The notes: generated by a model not told the origin, from the sequence alone. DNA of 64,000 nucleotides from Paenibacillus lycopersici (GCF_010119935.1 NZ_CP048209.1:3723001-3787000); one strand, 5' to 3'; positions 8,516-17,928 are shown, numbered from the stretch's first letter. Translations and numbers: made by a program.

Positions 8516-9718
8516 CTATCTCCTTCTAACGATCAGCATGAGCCGTTTCGTGAACGGCACCCGCGCTTCCCTGTTGGCGCGCAGCACGCCCATGTACGTG
8601 TCCAGGACATGATTCGCGAATACGCCGCTTGAGTACTCGTTCGCTTTCGACAGCGCATTGGCGCTCATTCGTTCCCGCAGCCCTTCATTCTCGAGTATCG
8701 CCTGGATGCAGGCCGCGAATTCGGCGGGCTCCTTGTACGCGTACCCGTTGAAGCCCTGCTCGATGACGCCGTCGATGCACGGATCGTATTTGCACACGAC
8801 AGGACAGCCGCTGCTGAGCGCTTCGATATAGGTCAGTCCCTGCGTCTCGCTGGTGGAAGCGTTGACGAAGATATCCGCCAGCTTGTAATAGTGCCTCACC
8901 TCATCCGGGGGCACCATGCCCGTCATGACGACATGCTTCTCCAGTCCGAGCTGCCGGATCCGTGCTTCCAGCACGCCGGCGTACGGCCCGTCGCCGACGA
9001 CGAGCAGCTTGACGCGACGATGCTTCGCGATAACCGCGGGCAGCAGCGTCAGCAGCTCGCCGATGTTCTTCTCTTCCGCGATCCGCCCGATGAACGCCAG
9101 CAGCCGGTCTCCTTCGCGTATGCCGTGCTTCGCCATGATGGCCTGCCGCTCTTCGGGAGCCGACGGCTGCCGGAACCGATCGATCGCGATGCCCGTCGGG
9201 ATGACGTGGATCGGCTTGCGGACGCCGTAGCCGAGCAGCGTCTTGCGCGTCTTGTTCGTCGCCGTAATGATGCCGTCGAGCGGGTTCAGCATCTTCTTCG
9301 TAATGATGGCCGACACGTTCTTCGATAGAATGCCGCCCCACAAGTAGTCCAAGTAATTCTCGTACATCGTATGGTACGTGTGCACATGCGGGATATTCAG
9401 CTTATGCGCGATGGAACGGGAAGCGAGCATCATGGAAAATTCGGTTTGCGAGTGGATGATGTCCGGTCCCCACGAGACGACTGCCCGCACGAGTTTGCTG
9501 AAATACGGAAACGCGACTCTCGCATCCGGATATACGCCGGCGCGGGCCGACCTCATGTAATAGACATCGCCTTCGATCCGGTCATTCCCGGTATGGGACA
9601 ACGTCAAGATGCGAACGTCATGGCCGGCCTGCTTCAATTCGGCGTACAAATGGTTGACCGAGACGACGACGCCGTTGATGACAGGAGAATAGGTATCCGT
9701 CGTTATTAATATTTTCAT
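8516..9718 (-). CDS. GT4 glycosyltransferase, probable 1,2-diacylglycerol 3-glucosyltransferase
   Basis: A 400-residue GT4 enzyme. The N-terminus TDTYSPVINGVVVSV is typical of the alpha-monoglucosyl-diacylglycerol synthase/LafA group. Further marks are VHTYHTMYENYL near residue 110 (acceptor side), GRIAEEKN near 215, and the donor-site STSETQGLTYIEAL near 300 with the E-x7-E pair. These enzymes transfer glucose from UDP-glucose to diacylglycerol at the inner membrane face. The ATG at 9718 is preceded by AGGAGGATGGAAGG. A PAP2 phosphatase lies 130 bp upstream in the same direction, fitting diacylglycerol supply. The sugar and anomer cannot be read from the sequence. Confidence 0.8.
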   Translation of the reverse strand: MKILITTDTYSPVINGVVVSVNHLYAELKQAGHDVRILTLSHTGNDRIEGDVYYMRSARAGVYPDARVAFPYFSKLVRAVVSWGPDIIHSQTEFSMMLASRSIAHKLNIPHVHTYHTMYENYLDYLWGGILSKNVSAIITKKMLNPLDGIITATNKTRKTLLGYGVRKPIHVIPTGIAIDRFRQPSAPEERQAIMAKHGIREGDRLLAFIGRIAEEKNIGELLTLLPAVIAKHRRVKLLVVGDGPYAGVLEARIRQLGLEKHVVMTGMVPPDEVRHYYKLADIFVNASTSETQGLTYIEALSSGCPVVCKYDPCIDGVIEQGFNGYAYKEPAEFAACIQAILENEGLRERMSANALSKANEYSSGVFANHVLDTYMGVLRANREARVPFTKRLMLIVRRR

Positions 9719-9777
9719 CCTTCCATCCTCCTGCAAGTGAGCGGATTGTGCAACGATAAGCGCGCATGGCGGCAACG

Positions 9778-9866
9778 TTCCACCTTGAAGCGTTCCATCT
9801 AAACGTTCCTTCAGACTCGTTCCTTCAGAATCATTCCATCTAAAGCATTCAATTCGAAGCATTCCA
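9778..9866. repeat. Degenerate 14-15-bp tandem repeat between PAP2 and GT4 genes
   Basis: TTCC or TTCA cores recur at 9778, 9793, 9806, 9820, 9834, 9848 and 9862, that is every 13-15 bp, each followed by a TTCAGA- or ATCTAAA-like tail. The array runs into the last codons of the PAP2 gene. Confidence 0.75.
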
Positions 9867-10481
9867 TTTGCTGTCCTTGGATTGCCGCCTCGGCTTCACG
9901 CGCGCGAACCGGCCCGTCGCTCGAAAGACCAGCTCGCCGATCGCGATGCCCGAGGCGACGTCGGCAAGCACATGCTGCTTGATGAACAGCGTCGACAGAA
10001 TGATCAGCCACGCCATGACGGCGGCCGCGATGCGGACGGGACGGGACAAGATTCCCGAAGCCCGCAGCAAGACGTAGCTCGTAATAACGTGAATGCTCGG
10101 AAACCCGTTGTACGGTTCGTCCAGCTTGTATGTGATGGGGACGAAATAGTTCCAGCCTTTGCCGAGCGCCGGACGCGGAACATGCGTAGGGTATGCGAGA
10201 AAGATCGCGTTGGCCAGCAGGATGCCGACGCAGACCGCGGCAAGCGCCCGGTAATAGGCCTTTCGGTCGTTCCGGAAAATCAAGGCGAGGACAAGCAACA
10301 GGAACGGGTACCAGAAAAAATAAAAGACGGAAAACGCCGGTACGAACGGCGTGACGCGGTCCAGATGCGTCGCAAGCACATGTTCGACCGTTCGCTCGTG
10401 ATTCTGCCAGGAATACAACAGGCCGATGAGCGGTATCGACAACAGCCATAGCAGCGGAGCCTGCCTGCGCAGCATGTTCAA
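9849..10481 (-). CDS. PAP2-family membrane phosphatase
   Basis: A 210-residue membrane protein of the phosphatidic acid phosphatase type 2 family. Motif order is KGWNYFVP with nearby RPALGKG, then NGFPSIHV near residue 135 (PSxH, Ile replacing the usual Gly) and KQHVLADVASG near 178 (the H-x3-D motif). About six hydrophobic segments are visible. It could release diacylglycerol or act on a polyprenyl phosphate. The start is taken as TTG at 10481, 7 nt after AAGGGGG; the ATG at 10475 would be 13 nt away. The C-terminus QSKDSKWNASN overlaps the start of a tandem repeat, so its tail may be repeat-derived. Confidence 0.8.
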   Translation of the reverse strand: MNMLRRQAPLLWLLSIPLIGLLYSWQNHERTVEHVLATHLDRVTPFVPAFSVFYFFWYPFLLLVLALIFRNDRKAYYRALAAVCVGILLANAIFLAYPTHVPRPALGKGWNYFVPITYKLDEPYNGFPSIHVITSYVLLRASGILSRPVRIAAAVMAWLIILSTLFIKQHVLADVASGIAIGELVFRATGRFARVKPRRQSKDSKWNASN

Positions 10482-10967
10482 GCGGCTTCCCCCTTCCGGA
10501 TATGCTGGTATAGAGCGTCTTGGCAGCTGATATAGAGCGCCTTATGAGTTCGTTGTTATCGAGTCCAATGGTATAGAGACCGTTGATATAGGGTGCGTTA
10601 GTTAGTATAGCGTGCGTGGATATAGAGCTCGCCTTCGAGGCATGCCTCGGCTTCCAAGGCAGACGACAAGCCGCATCACTAATAAAGGACACCTGCTGGG
10701 TGCCCTTCACGGTCGGATCAGACACGCCGCATGTGCTTATTAGCCTACTGTACGACGAAGATATTAAAATTACATAAACGCGTTATTAATTTTCGACTAA
10801 GTTTCCTGTTGCTGTACGTCATGCGGTTTCTGCGGCTGCTGCGGTTTCTGGCGCGGCCAACGCGAACAAGCCTGACCGCCGGATCAGGCTTGTTTCTTGC
10901 ATAAGGTTAAGGTTGGATCCAGGCGAGCTGCATGCATCAGCAGCAGCTTATGCACCCGTTCGGTACA
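10482..10967. other. 486-bp intergenic region upstream of PAP2, with TATAG repeats
   Basis: From 10508 to 10630 the pentamer TATAG recurs six times (about 10508, 10529, 10573, 10588, 10606, 10621), with spacings between 15 and 44 bp. An AT-rich patch at 10760-10800 may hold the minus-strand promoter of the PAP2/GT4 operon. A terminator for the response regulator gene is at 10862-10895. No gene is supported. Confidence 0.5.
10862..10895 (-). terminator. Hairpin terminator after the response regulator
   Basis: AACAAGCCTGA (10865-10875) pairs with TCAGGCTTGTT (10883-10893) around a 7-nt loop. The T tract is weak on both strands. It lies about 70 bp beyond the regulator stop. Confidence 0.6.
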
Positions 10968-11654
10968 TTAATCCTTGAACCGGTAACCGCTCCCCCATAC
11001 CGTCTCGATGTACGTCGGGTTTGCCGCATCCGCCTCGATTTTCTCGCGGATTTTGCGAATATGCACCGTTACGGTTTGCAAATCGCCGAGCGCGTCGATG
11101 CCCCAAATCCGCTCGAACAGATGGTCCTTGCCGAATACGCGGCCGGGATGGCTGGCCAGGAAATAGAGCAGGTCGAACTCTTTCGTCGTCAGCACGGCTT
11201 CTTCCTCGTTCACGAGCACCTTCCGCGAATCGGGATCGATGAACAAGCCGCGGATCTGAATATCCTTCTTCGTCTCCTTCTTGCCGATCAGCCGCTCGTA
11301 TCGCGCGAGATGCGCCTTGACTCTGGCAACCAGCTCGGCCGGCTTGAACGGCTTCGTGATATAGTCGTCCGCTCCCAGCCCCAGGCCGCGAATGACGTCG
11401 ATGTCCTCCCGCCTCGAAGTGACCATCAGGATGGGAATGTCCTTCTGCTCCCGGATGCCTCTGCACACCTCGAAGCCGTTCATCCTCGGCAGCATCACGT
11501 CCAGAATGATCAGGTCGTACGCGCCGGTCAAGCTCATCTCGAGTCCGGACGGGCCGTCGAGCGCCATGTCGACTTGAAAATCGTTGATCTCCAGATAGTC
11601 CCGCTGAAGCTCCGATATCGACACGTCGTCTTCGATCAATAGAATCCTCTTCAT
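10968..11654 (-). CDS. OmpR/PhoB-family response regulator
   Basis: A 228-residue regulator. The receiver domain (1-120) has the acidic pair at D9/D10, phospho-acceptor D53 in LIILDVMLPRMNG, T/S near 82 and K102 in ITKPFKP. The C-terminal winged helix (130-228) has LTTKEFDLLYFLASHPG and the closing VWGSGYRF. The start at 11654 lies 6 bp after the kinase stop, so the two genes are one transcript with the kinase first, the reverse of the common order. Signal and targets are unknown; neighbours (selU, selD, envelope genes) do not settle it. Confidence 0.95.
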   Translation of the reverse strand: MKRILLIEDDVSISELQRDYLEINDFQVDMALDGPSGLEMSLTGAYDLIILDVMLPRMNGFEVCRGIREQKDIPILMVTSRREDIDVIRGLGLGADDYITKPFKPAELVARVKAHLARYERLIGKKETKKDIQIRGLFIDPDSRKVLVNEEEAVLTTKEFDLLYFLASHPGRVFGKDHLFERIWGIDALGDLQTVTVHIRKIREKIEADAANPTYIETVWGSGYRFKD

Positions 11655-11660
11655 CGTTCA

Positions 11661-13127
11661 TCAGTCCCTTGGCAGAATGGGCATCTTCAATGTAATCGTC
11701 GTTCCGATATGTCGTTCGCTGGCAGCGGCGATGATGCCGCCATGCCCCTCCATGATCTGCTTGGCGATGGCAAGGCCGAGCCCGCTCCCGCCCGTATGGG
11801 CGCTTCGCGATTCGTCGACGCGATAGAACCGTTCGAAAATATGCCGCAGCGCATCGGGTTCGATGCCGATGCCGTTATCCGCCAATACCATGACCGCCGC
11901 GTCGTTCTCGCGGTAGACGTTCAGCGTGATCATCTTGCGCGGCTTATCCATATAGCGGATGCTGTTCTGGACAATGTTGTTGAGCACGCGCTTGAAATGA
12001 TCCCGATCCAGGGAGACGTATGCATCGGGCCCGAGACGGATGCTCGCATGGAACGCGATTCCCTGCTTCTCGAGCTCGAATTGCAGCTCTTCCTTCCAGT
12101 CGGCGAGGAACGGCGCCAGGGACACCGCTTCGAATTGAAACGGCAGCCGGTTCATGTCCAGCTTGGAGTACAGGAACAGCTCGCCGATCAAATGATCCAG
12201 CTCATCGGCCTTGAGCGCGATCGTCCGCATGTATTTGGCATTCTTCTCCGGCGTATCCGCCACCCCTTCCAGAATGCCGTCGATATAGCCCCGGATCGCC
12301 GTCAACGGCGTCCGCAGATCGTGAGAGATATGCGCGAGCAGCTCCTTGCGGTTCTCCTCGTACTGCAGCTGCACGCGGATCGATTGCTGCAGGCGGGAGC
12401 GCATCTCTTCGAACGCGACGCCGAGCTGGCCGATTTCGTCTTTCCCGGCGACCTGCATCCGGAAATCCAGATTCCCTTCCTTGATCTCGCGGGCCGCATC
12501 CCGCAGCGCCTGCAGCGGACGAATGATCCGTTTGGACATGAACGTCGTCAGCACGATATGCGTCAGGACAAGCACGAACAGCAGCGAGATGAACAACGTC
12601 GGAAAATATTTGCGGATGAAATACGTGACCGGATCGATCTTCGTAATGATGAACACCGTATCCCGCTCGTTGGCCTTCACGCCGAAATCGACCTGCATAT
12701 ATAAGTAATTCGCATCATCGATCTTCCGCACCGGGTATTGACTCAAGCTGCCCGGCCTTTTGAACGGCGGCAGTCCTTCCAGCAGCTCCGGCGTTTGTTC
12801 CATCGCTTGCGAACGGTACGTGAGCGTATCGTTCAGCCGCACGGCCAAGCCGGAGTCGTTAAACTTCAGCTCCGCCGTCATCTCGTCGAAATAATTGCTG
12901 TCCGTCAGCAGACCGGGCTGGCGTTCGATCGACCGCTTAATTTCCTTGGCGATATGTTCGATGTCTTCGTGATCGAATTTGTCCTCGGTCGTATGGTATA
13001 CCCCGATCAGATTCTGCAAATCCCCGCGGTAGAATAGCACCATCAGGAAGGAGATCAGGATGATCGACACGAGCGGTATGACGAGCATCGCCGCATAAGA
13101 CAGCAGCAGCTTCAATCGAATGGACAT
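11661..13127 (-). CDS. Membrane sensor histidine kinase
   Basis: A 488-residue kinase. A first membrane segment (8-32), an extracellular domain of about 145 residues and a second segment (about 178-200) are followed by HAMP (about 200-252), the phospho-acceptor H-box LLAHISHDLRTPLTAIRGY near 268, and the ATPase boxes N (NIVQNSIRY), G1 (DNGIGI), F (FERFYRVD) and G2 (GGSGLGLAIAK). The ATG at 13127 is preceded by GAGGAGGAG. It is the partner of the regulator at 10968. The extracellular domain is not one I recognise, so the stimulus is unknown. Confidence 0.95.
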   Translation of the reverse strand: MSIRLKLLLSYAAMLVIPLVSIILISFLMVLFYRGDLQNLIGVYHTTEDKFDHEDIEHIAKEIKRSIERQPGLLTDSNYFDEMTAELKFNDSGLAVRLNDTLTYRSQAMEQTPELLEGLPPFKRPGSLSQYPVRKIDDANYLYMQVDFGVKANERDTVFIITKIDPVTYFIRKYFPTLFISLLFVLVLTHIVLTTFMSKRIIRPLQALRDAAREIKEGNLDFRMQVAGKDEIGQLGVAFEEMRSRLQQSIRVQLQYEENRKELLAHISHDLRTPLTAIRGYIDGILEGVADTPEKNAKYMRTIALKADELDHLIGELFLYSKLDMNRLPFQFEAVSLAPFLADWKEELQFELEKQGIAFHASIRLGPDAYVSLDRDHFKRVLNNIVQNSIRYMDKPRKMITLNVYRENDAAVMVLADNGIGIEPDALRHIFERFYRVDESRSAHTGGSGLGLAIAKQIMEGHGGIIAAASERHIGTTITLKMPILPRD

Positions 13128-13265
13128 GCGGGGACGCTCCTCCTCGAAACGCGGTTGATGGCGGCGGTCCGCATCATCAGCATAAACGCAGATTCTAAAT
13201 GAACGATGAACCGCTTCTTAAATTTCTATTAATTCGCGGCTGCGCTTGGGCGGTACGATCCTAGA

Positions 13266-13298
13266 CGAAAAATGACTCCTCGCATAGGAAGGAGTCAT
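13266..13298 (-). terminator. Terminator of selU
   Basis: Read on the minus strand: ATGACTCCT, a 9-nt loop, AGGAGTCAT, then TTTTT. It lies 20 bp beyond the selU stop. Confidence 0.85.
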
Positions 13299-13317
13299 CT
13301 TCGGGAGTAACGATACG

Positions 13318-14361
13318 CTAGCGCGACCCGATCATATCCCGCATGACGCTTTCGACATCCCGGTAGGCATCGTCTACGTTACGCGCCTGAATGATATGGT
13401 CCGGCTTGATCTCGTACTGCTGCGACGAATGCCGGTATTTCGGATCGTAGTAGTGCGTAAGCAGCAGCTCGACCGCCGTCTCGTACGATTCTTTGTCCAG
13501 GCAGGATTGAATTTCATGCGCGACCGGCGTATGGATCCTCGCTTTAATGAATTGGAACGCGCGTTTGCACGCTTCCGGCTGCTCCCACGGCTTGTAATCG
13601 TCCACGATCTGCCGCACGCGTTCCTCCAGCGGCAGATCGATGAGAATCGCCAGCCCCTGCTCCTTCTTGCCGATGATCAAGTCGGGCAGCACGACTTTGC
13701 CGATTCTGCGGCTCTCGGCCTCGAAGGCGACCACCGGCTGGCCGGCATACGCCCATAGCTGTTCCAGCAGCAAGCCGTCGAACATTTTCTGGTTGCTGGC
13801 ACGGAGGCCGAGCTCGCCGAATACCGAGCCGCGGTGGCCCGCCATTCCTTCCAGGTCGATCGCCGGATAGCCGTCCTCCTGCAGCCTGCGCAGGAGGACC
13901 GTCTTGCCGCAGCCGGTATTGCCGTGCAGCACGAGCGCGCGCGGGGCGTATTCCATCGTCGCCAGATGATGGACGACCCATTGCCGGTAAGCGCGATAGC
14001 CGCCGGTCAGCCGGTCGGCTTCAAGCCCCATAAGCGAGAGCAGCGTTGCGGACGTCTTGCTGCGCATGCCGCCCCGCCAGCAGAAGACCGTTTTCTTGCC
14101 GGGAATGGCGGCGAATTGCTTGATGAACGCCGGCAGCTTGGCCGATACGATCTCAAGCCCGCGCGCCTTGGCCGCTTCGACGCTGACTTGCTTGTACAGC
14201 GTTCCGACCTCGGCCCGTTCGTCGTCGTCGAACAGCGGAATATTCAGGCTGCCGGGTATGGTCGCCAACGCATACTCGGATGGCGACCGGACGTCGATCG
14301 TCGTGACCGCGCCTGCGTCTTTCAGCTTCCGCCATTTGTCCAATGCGATTTCTTGAAACAT
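13318..14361 (-). CDS. selU: tRNA 2-selenouridine synthase
   Basis: A 347-residue protein (also called MnmH/YbbB) that uses selenophosphate to turn 2-thiouridine at the wobble position of some tRNAs into 2-selenouridine. The N-terminal rhodanese domain has DVRSPSEYALATIPGSLNIP and the active Cys in VFCWRGGMRSKT near residue 94. The C-terminal P-loop domain has LHGNTGCGKTVLL near 145. Length fits the family. The ATG at 14361 is preceded by GAGGAG. It follows selD by 30 bp, so the selenophosphate donor and its user are co-transcribed. Confidence 0.93.
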   Translation of the reverse strand: MFQEIALDKWRKLKDAGAVTTIDVRSPSEYALATIPGSLNIPLFDDDERAEVGTLYKQVSVEAAKARGLEIVSAKLPAFIKQFAAIPGKKTVFCWRGGMRSKTSATLLSLMGLEADRLTGGYRAYRQWVVHHLATMEYAPRALVLHGNTGCGKTVLLRRLQEDGYPAIDLEGMAGHRGSVFGELGLRASNQKMFDGLLLEQLWAYAGQPVVAFEAESRRIGKVVLPDLIIGKKEQGLAILIDLPLEERVRQIVDDYKPWEQPEACKRAFQFIKARIHTPVAHEIQSCLDKESYETAVELLLTHYYDPKYRHSSQQYEIKPDHIIQARNVDDAYRDVESVMRDMIGSR

Positions 14362-14391
14362 ACGATTGCTCCTCGCTGATGTCCGCGCCGC

Positions 14392-15441
14392 TTAAGGCCG
14401 TACGGTAATATGCCCCTTGCCCTCGGCGACTTCGCCGATCAATCCCGCTTCCACGCCGGCAGCGATCAGTTCCCGGTGCAGCGCTTCCGCTTCGTTCGCC
14501 GCCACGGCGATCAGCAGACCGCCGGACGTAACGGCGTCGCACAGAATCCATTGATCGATCTGATCCATGTCTTCCGGGAACGTCACGCTATCGCTGATAT
14601 GCTTGTAATTGTTCTTCGTTCCGCCGGGAACGCAGCCAAGCTCGGCTAATTCTCGCGTTCTTGGCAGTACGGGCACCGCATGACGGTGAATCGTGATTTC
14701 CGCCTGGCTGCCTTTGGCCATCTCCAGCGCATGGCCGAGCAGGCCGAAGCCCGTAACGTCCGTGCAGGCATGGACATCGTACTTGTCCATGATTTCGGCC
14801 GCCGTCTTGTTCAGCGTAGCCATGACCTTCGTCACGCGCGCCGTCTCTTCGGGCGAGAGCCTGTCCTGCTTGATCGAAGTCGTCATGATGCCCACGCCGA
14901 TCGGCTTGGTCAAGATAAGACGGTCGCCCGGCTTCGCGCCGGCATTGGTCCGGATACGATCCGGGTGGATGGTGCCCGTCACGGCCATGCCGAACTTCGG
15001 CTCCTTGTCGTCGATGGAATGGCCGCCGAGCAGCGTAACGCCCGCTTCCTTCGCTTTGTCGGCCGCGCCGCGCATAATGTCGGCCAGAATTGCCTTGTCC
15101 AGCGTCGCAATCGGGAAGGCGACGATGTTCAAGCCGGTCAGCGGCTTCCCGCCCATCGCATAGATATCGCTGATCGCGTTGGCGGCGGCGATTTGGCCGA
15201 ACGCGTACGGGTCATCGACGATCGGCGTGAAGAAATCGACCGTCTGCACGATCGCCAGCTCATCGTTCAACCGGTATACGCCCGCATCGTCGCTGGTGTC
15301 GAGGCCGACGAGCAGATTGGGGTTGCGCTCCGCCGGGGGCAGCGTCCGGATGACCTGTTCCAGGTCCGCCGGTCCGATTTTGCAGCCGCAGCCGCCCTTG
15401 CTCGACAGCGAAGTTAATTTGACGCTAGTATCAGCACTCAT
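14392..15441 (-). CDS. selD: Selenide, water dikinase (selenophosphate synthetase)
   Basis: A 349-residue enzyme making selenophosphate from selenide and ATP. The catalytic motif GGCGCKI near residue 17 carries Cys and Lys at the positions essential in E. coli SelD; it is the Cys form, not selenocysteine. Also visible are the ATP-binding TVDFFTPIVDDPY near 70 and LLGGHSIDDKEPKFG near 140, with VTGFGLLGHALEM near 225. The start follows GGAGAGGATAG. No selA or selB lies in the window, so its visible role is tRNA selenation through SelU. Confidence 0.95.
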   Translation of the reverse strand: MSADTSVKLTSLSSKGGCGCKIGPADLEQVIRTLPPAERNPNLLVGLDTSDDAGVYRLNDELAIVQTVDFFTPIVDDPYAFGQIAAANAISDIYAMGGKPLTGLNIVAFPIATLDKAILADIMRGAADKAKEAGVTLLGGHSIDDKEPKFGMAVTGTIHPDRIRTNAGAKPGDRLILTKPIGVGIMTTSIKQDRLSPEETARVTKVMATLNKTAAEIMDKYDVHACTDVTGFGLLGHALEMAKGSQAEITIHRHAVPVLPRTRELAELGCVPGGTKNNYKHISDSVTFPEDMDQIDQWILCDAVTSGGLLIAVAANEAEALHRELIAAGVEAGLIGEVAEGKGHITVRP

Positions 15442-15852
15442 TCGTTCATCCTATCCTCTCCGGTAGTTCTGGTGGGACTCTCGATTCTTCTTGACTATCT
15501 CATAATCCTACCGCAATTCGTAGCGTGAATCAAATCTCGCTCCCCCCTCCCGGCGGCCGGAAAGCCGCATCCCGCTTGCGATTTCGACGCCTGTTTGTTG
15601 AAAAATGTCGGCAGGCCGAAAGAACGGATCGTCCCGAAACCGTGCCGGCGCCGCCTCGGAAATTGGTTCCTGCAAATAGGGTCATTTCCCTATGTACGCC
15701 CGAAAATGCGAACGGCATAATAAGCTTGCGCCGCGAAAAGGAAACGTTTGGATATTTATTCGTCGTGCATGTCGCTGCAGCTCGCTGCAATGTCAGAATG
15801 CAAGGAGGGAATTTACAGTTTCAGGTAAAATCATTTAAGGAGGCCCGCGATT
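15442..15852. other. 411-bp intergenic region between selD and the dockerin gene
   Basis: Contains the divergent promoters, which I could not place with confidence, and the AAGGAGG ribosome site at 15839-15845 for the plus-strand gene. I see no known riboswitch motif and no gene. Confidence 0.4.
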
Positions 15853-17910
15853 GTGGATATATTTGACAAATGGTTCATCAGGCCGCAACTGAATCGTCAT
15901 GTGCGACGGCAGGCTTGCCTGCTCGCCGCGCTGCTACTGTTTCTACTCGGATTGACCTTCCTGCAAGCGAGCCCGGCCGCGGCTGCGGTATCGGTTCCCA
16001 AGCTTGCCGGCGTTGCGCCTGCCGCTAATGCGCTCGTGCCGGACAGCTTCCTCGTCACGCTGACGGTGAATTCGTCCGTGCCGGTCAAGGAAGTAACGGC
16101 TTCGGTGGGCGGGCTGGCCGCGGTCAGCTTAACGAAACAAACGGCGGCATGCGGCAGTTCCTGCGAATACCGCGGCATGCTGGATATCTCCTCGCTACCG
16201 TGGGGCGCGTTCTCGCTGCAGCTGTCCGCCGTCGACGTCGACGGCACCGCGAGCGCTCCTTTCAGCCTTGCGCTGAAGCATAACAATCCGCCGAAATTGC
16301 AGCCGGCCTCCCCGCTGCCCTTTGACGTTGCGGATCCGAATCTTGCCGTCAGCCTGCTGTGCTCGGACGATGATCCGGACGGCTGCTCAGCCGTGAAGAT
16401 GAGCATTAACGGCACGCTGCTCGCGCAAGGGACGGCTTCGATCGATCAGACGATCGCGGCGGACAAGTGGCTTGGCCAGCAAGCAACCGTCCAGCTGAAC
16501 GCGACGGATGCGAGCGGCCTTACGCTGAATCAATCGTTCCCCATCTACGTCGAAGCGAGCGACAAGCTGACCGTCGTCGCCCATGAACAAGGGCTCGTGC
16601 TCGATTCCGATGCGAACCGCACGTTGATCTGGAATGCATACGACCACCGGCTTCGTATCCATCACCGGGATACGGACGCATGGGAGACGCTTCCGCTGCT
16701 CGTTCCCGAGAAGACGGATCTGAACGTGCATCTGACGCCGGACGGCGCGATGGGCGGCGCATTGGACGCGAGCAGTCAAGGGCTTCCGGACGGTTATTAT
16801 CAGCGAGGGCTCGACCCGTACGGCACCTATGTGAACTTTGAATGGCAAAACGGCGCGCTGGAGCCGCTCGATGCGGCAGACATCCGCGTGAACGGCCGCT
16901 ATGCCGTCTATCGCGCGCCAGGTTCGGGCTTGCGCGAGCTGTTCATTACGGACACGCTGACGGGCAGCGAACAATTCGTCGGATTCACCGACAGCTACGA
17001 TTATGCGCTGGACGAGGATGGCACGGTCGTGTATGCAAACGGCGGTCAATTGTTCCGTTATGCGAACGGCGCGGCCGAGCAGGTTACGCAAGACGGCAGC
17101 TACGCTTATTCGGCGCCGGTCATGGACGGCGATACGCTGCTCTACGCCCGAACGAATCGGTCGACGAATGCGTCCGAGCTTGTCCTTCGCCGGACCGGCG
17201 GCGAGACGGTTCTTCCCGGGGCGACCGTCGTTCCCGGCGATTATATGACGGCCGGAGGCTGGACGGCGTACACCGTTATGACCGCGGAAGGTCAGAAGCA
17301 GCTATGGCTTCGCTCTCCTGAAGGCGAAGACGAGCGCCTGACGCCGACGAGCACGAGCGGCAGCCGGCTGATCGCCGTCTCTCCTGCCGGCGACGCGGCC
17401 TTCACCTTTGACGGCAGCATCTACCTGAGCCGCAGCGATGCGGCTGGCCGGCAGCCTGCCGAGCAGATCGTGAGCGATAAGGCGACCATGTTCTGGCGCG
17501 ACGGCTGGCAGGCGTATCTCGGCACGGTCTGGTATGAAGTGACGGGGACGGCCGTCGATCCCGGGACGGGTTCCGGAGAGGACCCGGATCCGGGACAGAA
17601 TCCCGACCCGGGGGATAATCCGGATCCCGGGCAGAATCCCGATCCGGAGGATAACCCGGACCCCGGACAGAACCCGGATCCTGGCGAGCATCCGGATCCC
17701 GGCGGTAATCCGGATCCCGGGCCGAGCGCAGACATTGACGGCAACGGCGTCATCAATATGAAGGACGCGATTGCCTTCCTACGCGCGTTCGGTACGAAGC
17801 AGGGCGAGCTGCATTACGATCCGAAAGCGGATTATGACGGCGACGGCGCGATAGACATACAGGATGCGTTCGGCTTCGCGAAGCTGTTCATGATCTCGCT
17901 CAAGCCGTAA
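15853..17910 (+). CDS. Secreted repeat protein with C-terminal dockerin domain
   Basis: A 685-residue exported protein. A signal peptide with a long hydrophobic core (about 22-44, ending ASPAAAA) is followed by Ig-like modules (50-250) and a region with repeated short strands (about 255-565) resembling a TolB/WD-like propeller. A linker of PDPG-type hexapeptides (about 575-625) leads to a type I dockerin: DIDGNGVINMKDA and DYDGDGAIDIQDA, two Ca-binding F-hand loops. The start is GTG at 15853, 9 nt after AAGGAGG. No cohesin or cellulosome gene is in the window, so the dockerin partner is unknown. Confidence 0.85.
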   Translation: MDIFDKWFIRPQLNRHVRRQACLLAALLLFLLGLTFLQASPAAAAVSVPKLAGVAPAANALVPDSFLVTLTVNSSVPVKEVTASVGGLAAVSLTKQTAACGSSCEYRGMLDISSLPWGAFSLQLSAVDVDGTASAPFSLALKHNNPPKLQPASPLPFDVADPNLAVSLLCSDDDPDGCSAVKMSINGTLLAQGTASIDQTIAADKWLGQQATVQLNATDASGLTLNQSFPIYVEASDKLTVVAHEQGLVLDSDANRTLIWNAYDHRLRIHHRDTDAWETLPLLVPEKTDLNVHLTPDGAMGGALDASSQGLPDGYYQRGLDPYGTYVNFEWQNGALEPLDAADIRVNGRYAVYRAPGSGLRELFITDTLTGSEQFVGFTDSYDYALDEDGTVVYANGGQLFRYANGAAEQVTQDGSYAYSAPVMDGDTLLYARTNRSTNASELVLRRTGGETVLPGATVVPGDYMTAGGWTAYTVMTAEGQKQLWLRSPEGEDERLTPTSTSGSRLIAVSPAGDAAFTFDGSIYLSRSDAAGRQPAEQIVSDKATMFWRDGWQAYLGTVWYEVTGTAVDPGTGSGEDPDPGQNPDPGDNPDPGQNPDPEDNPDPGQNPDPGEHPDPGGNPDPGPSADIDGNGVINMKDAIAFLRAFGTKQGELHYDPKADYDGDGAIDIQDAFGFAKLFMISLKP
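17577..17725 (+). repeat. Coding tandem repeat of a DPGxNP linker
   Basis: About eight 18-bp units (GATCCCGGRCAGAATCCC-like) encode the Pro/Asp/Gly linker before the dockerin. The period keeps the frame. Confidence 0.85.
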
Positions 17911-17928
17911 GATGCTATTGAAATGCCG

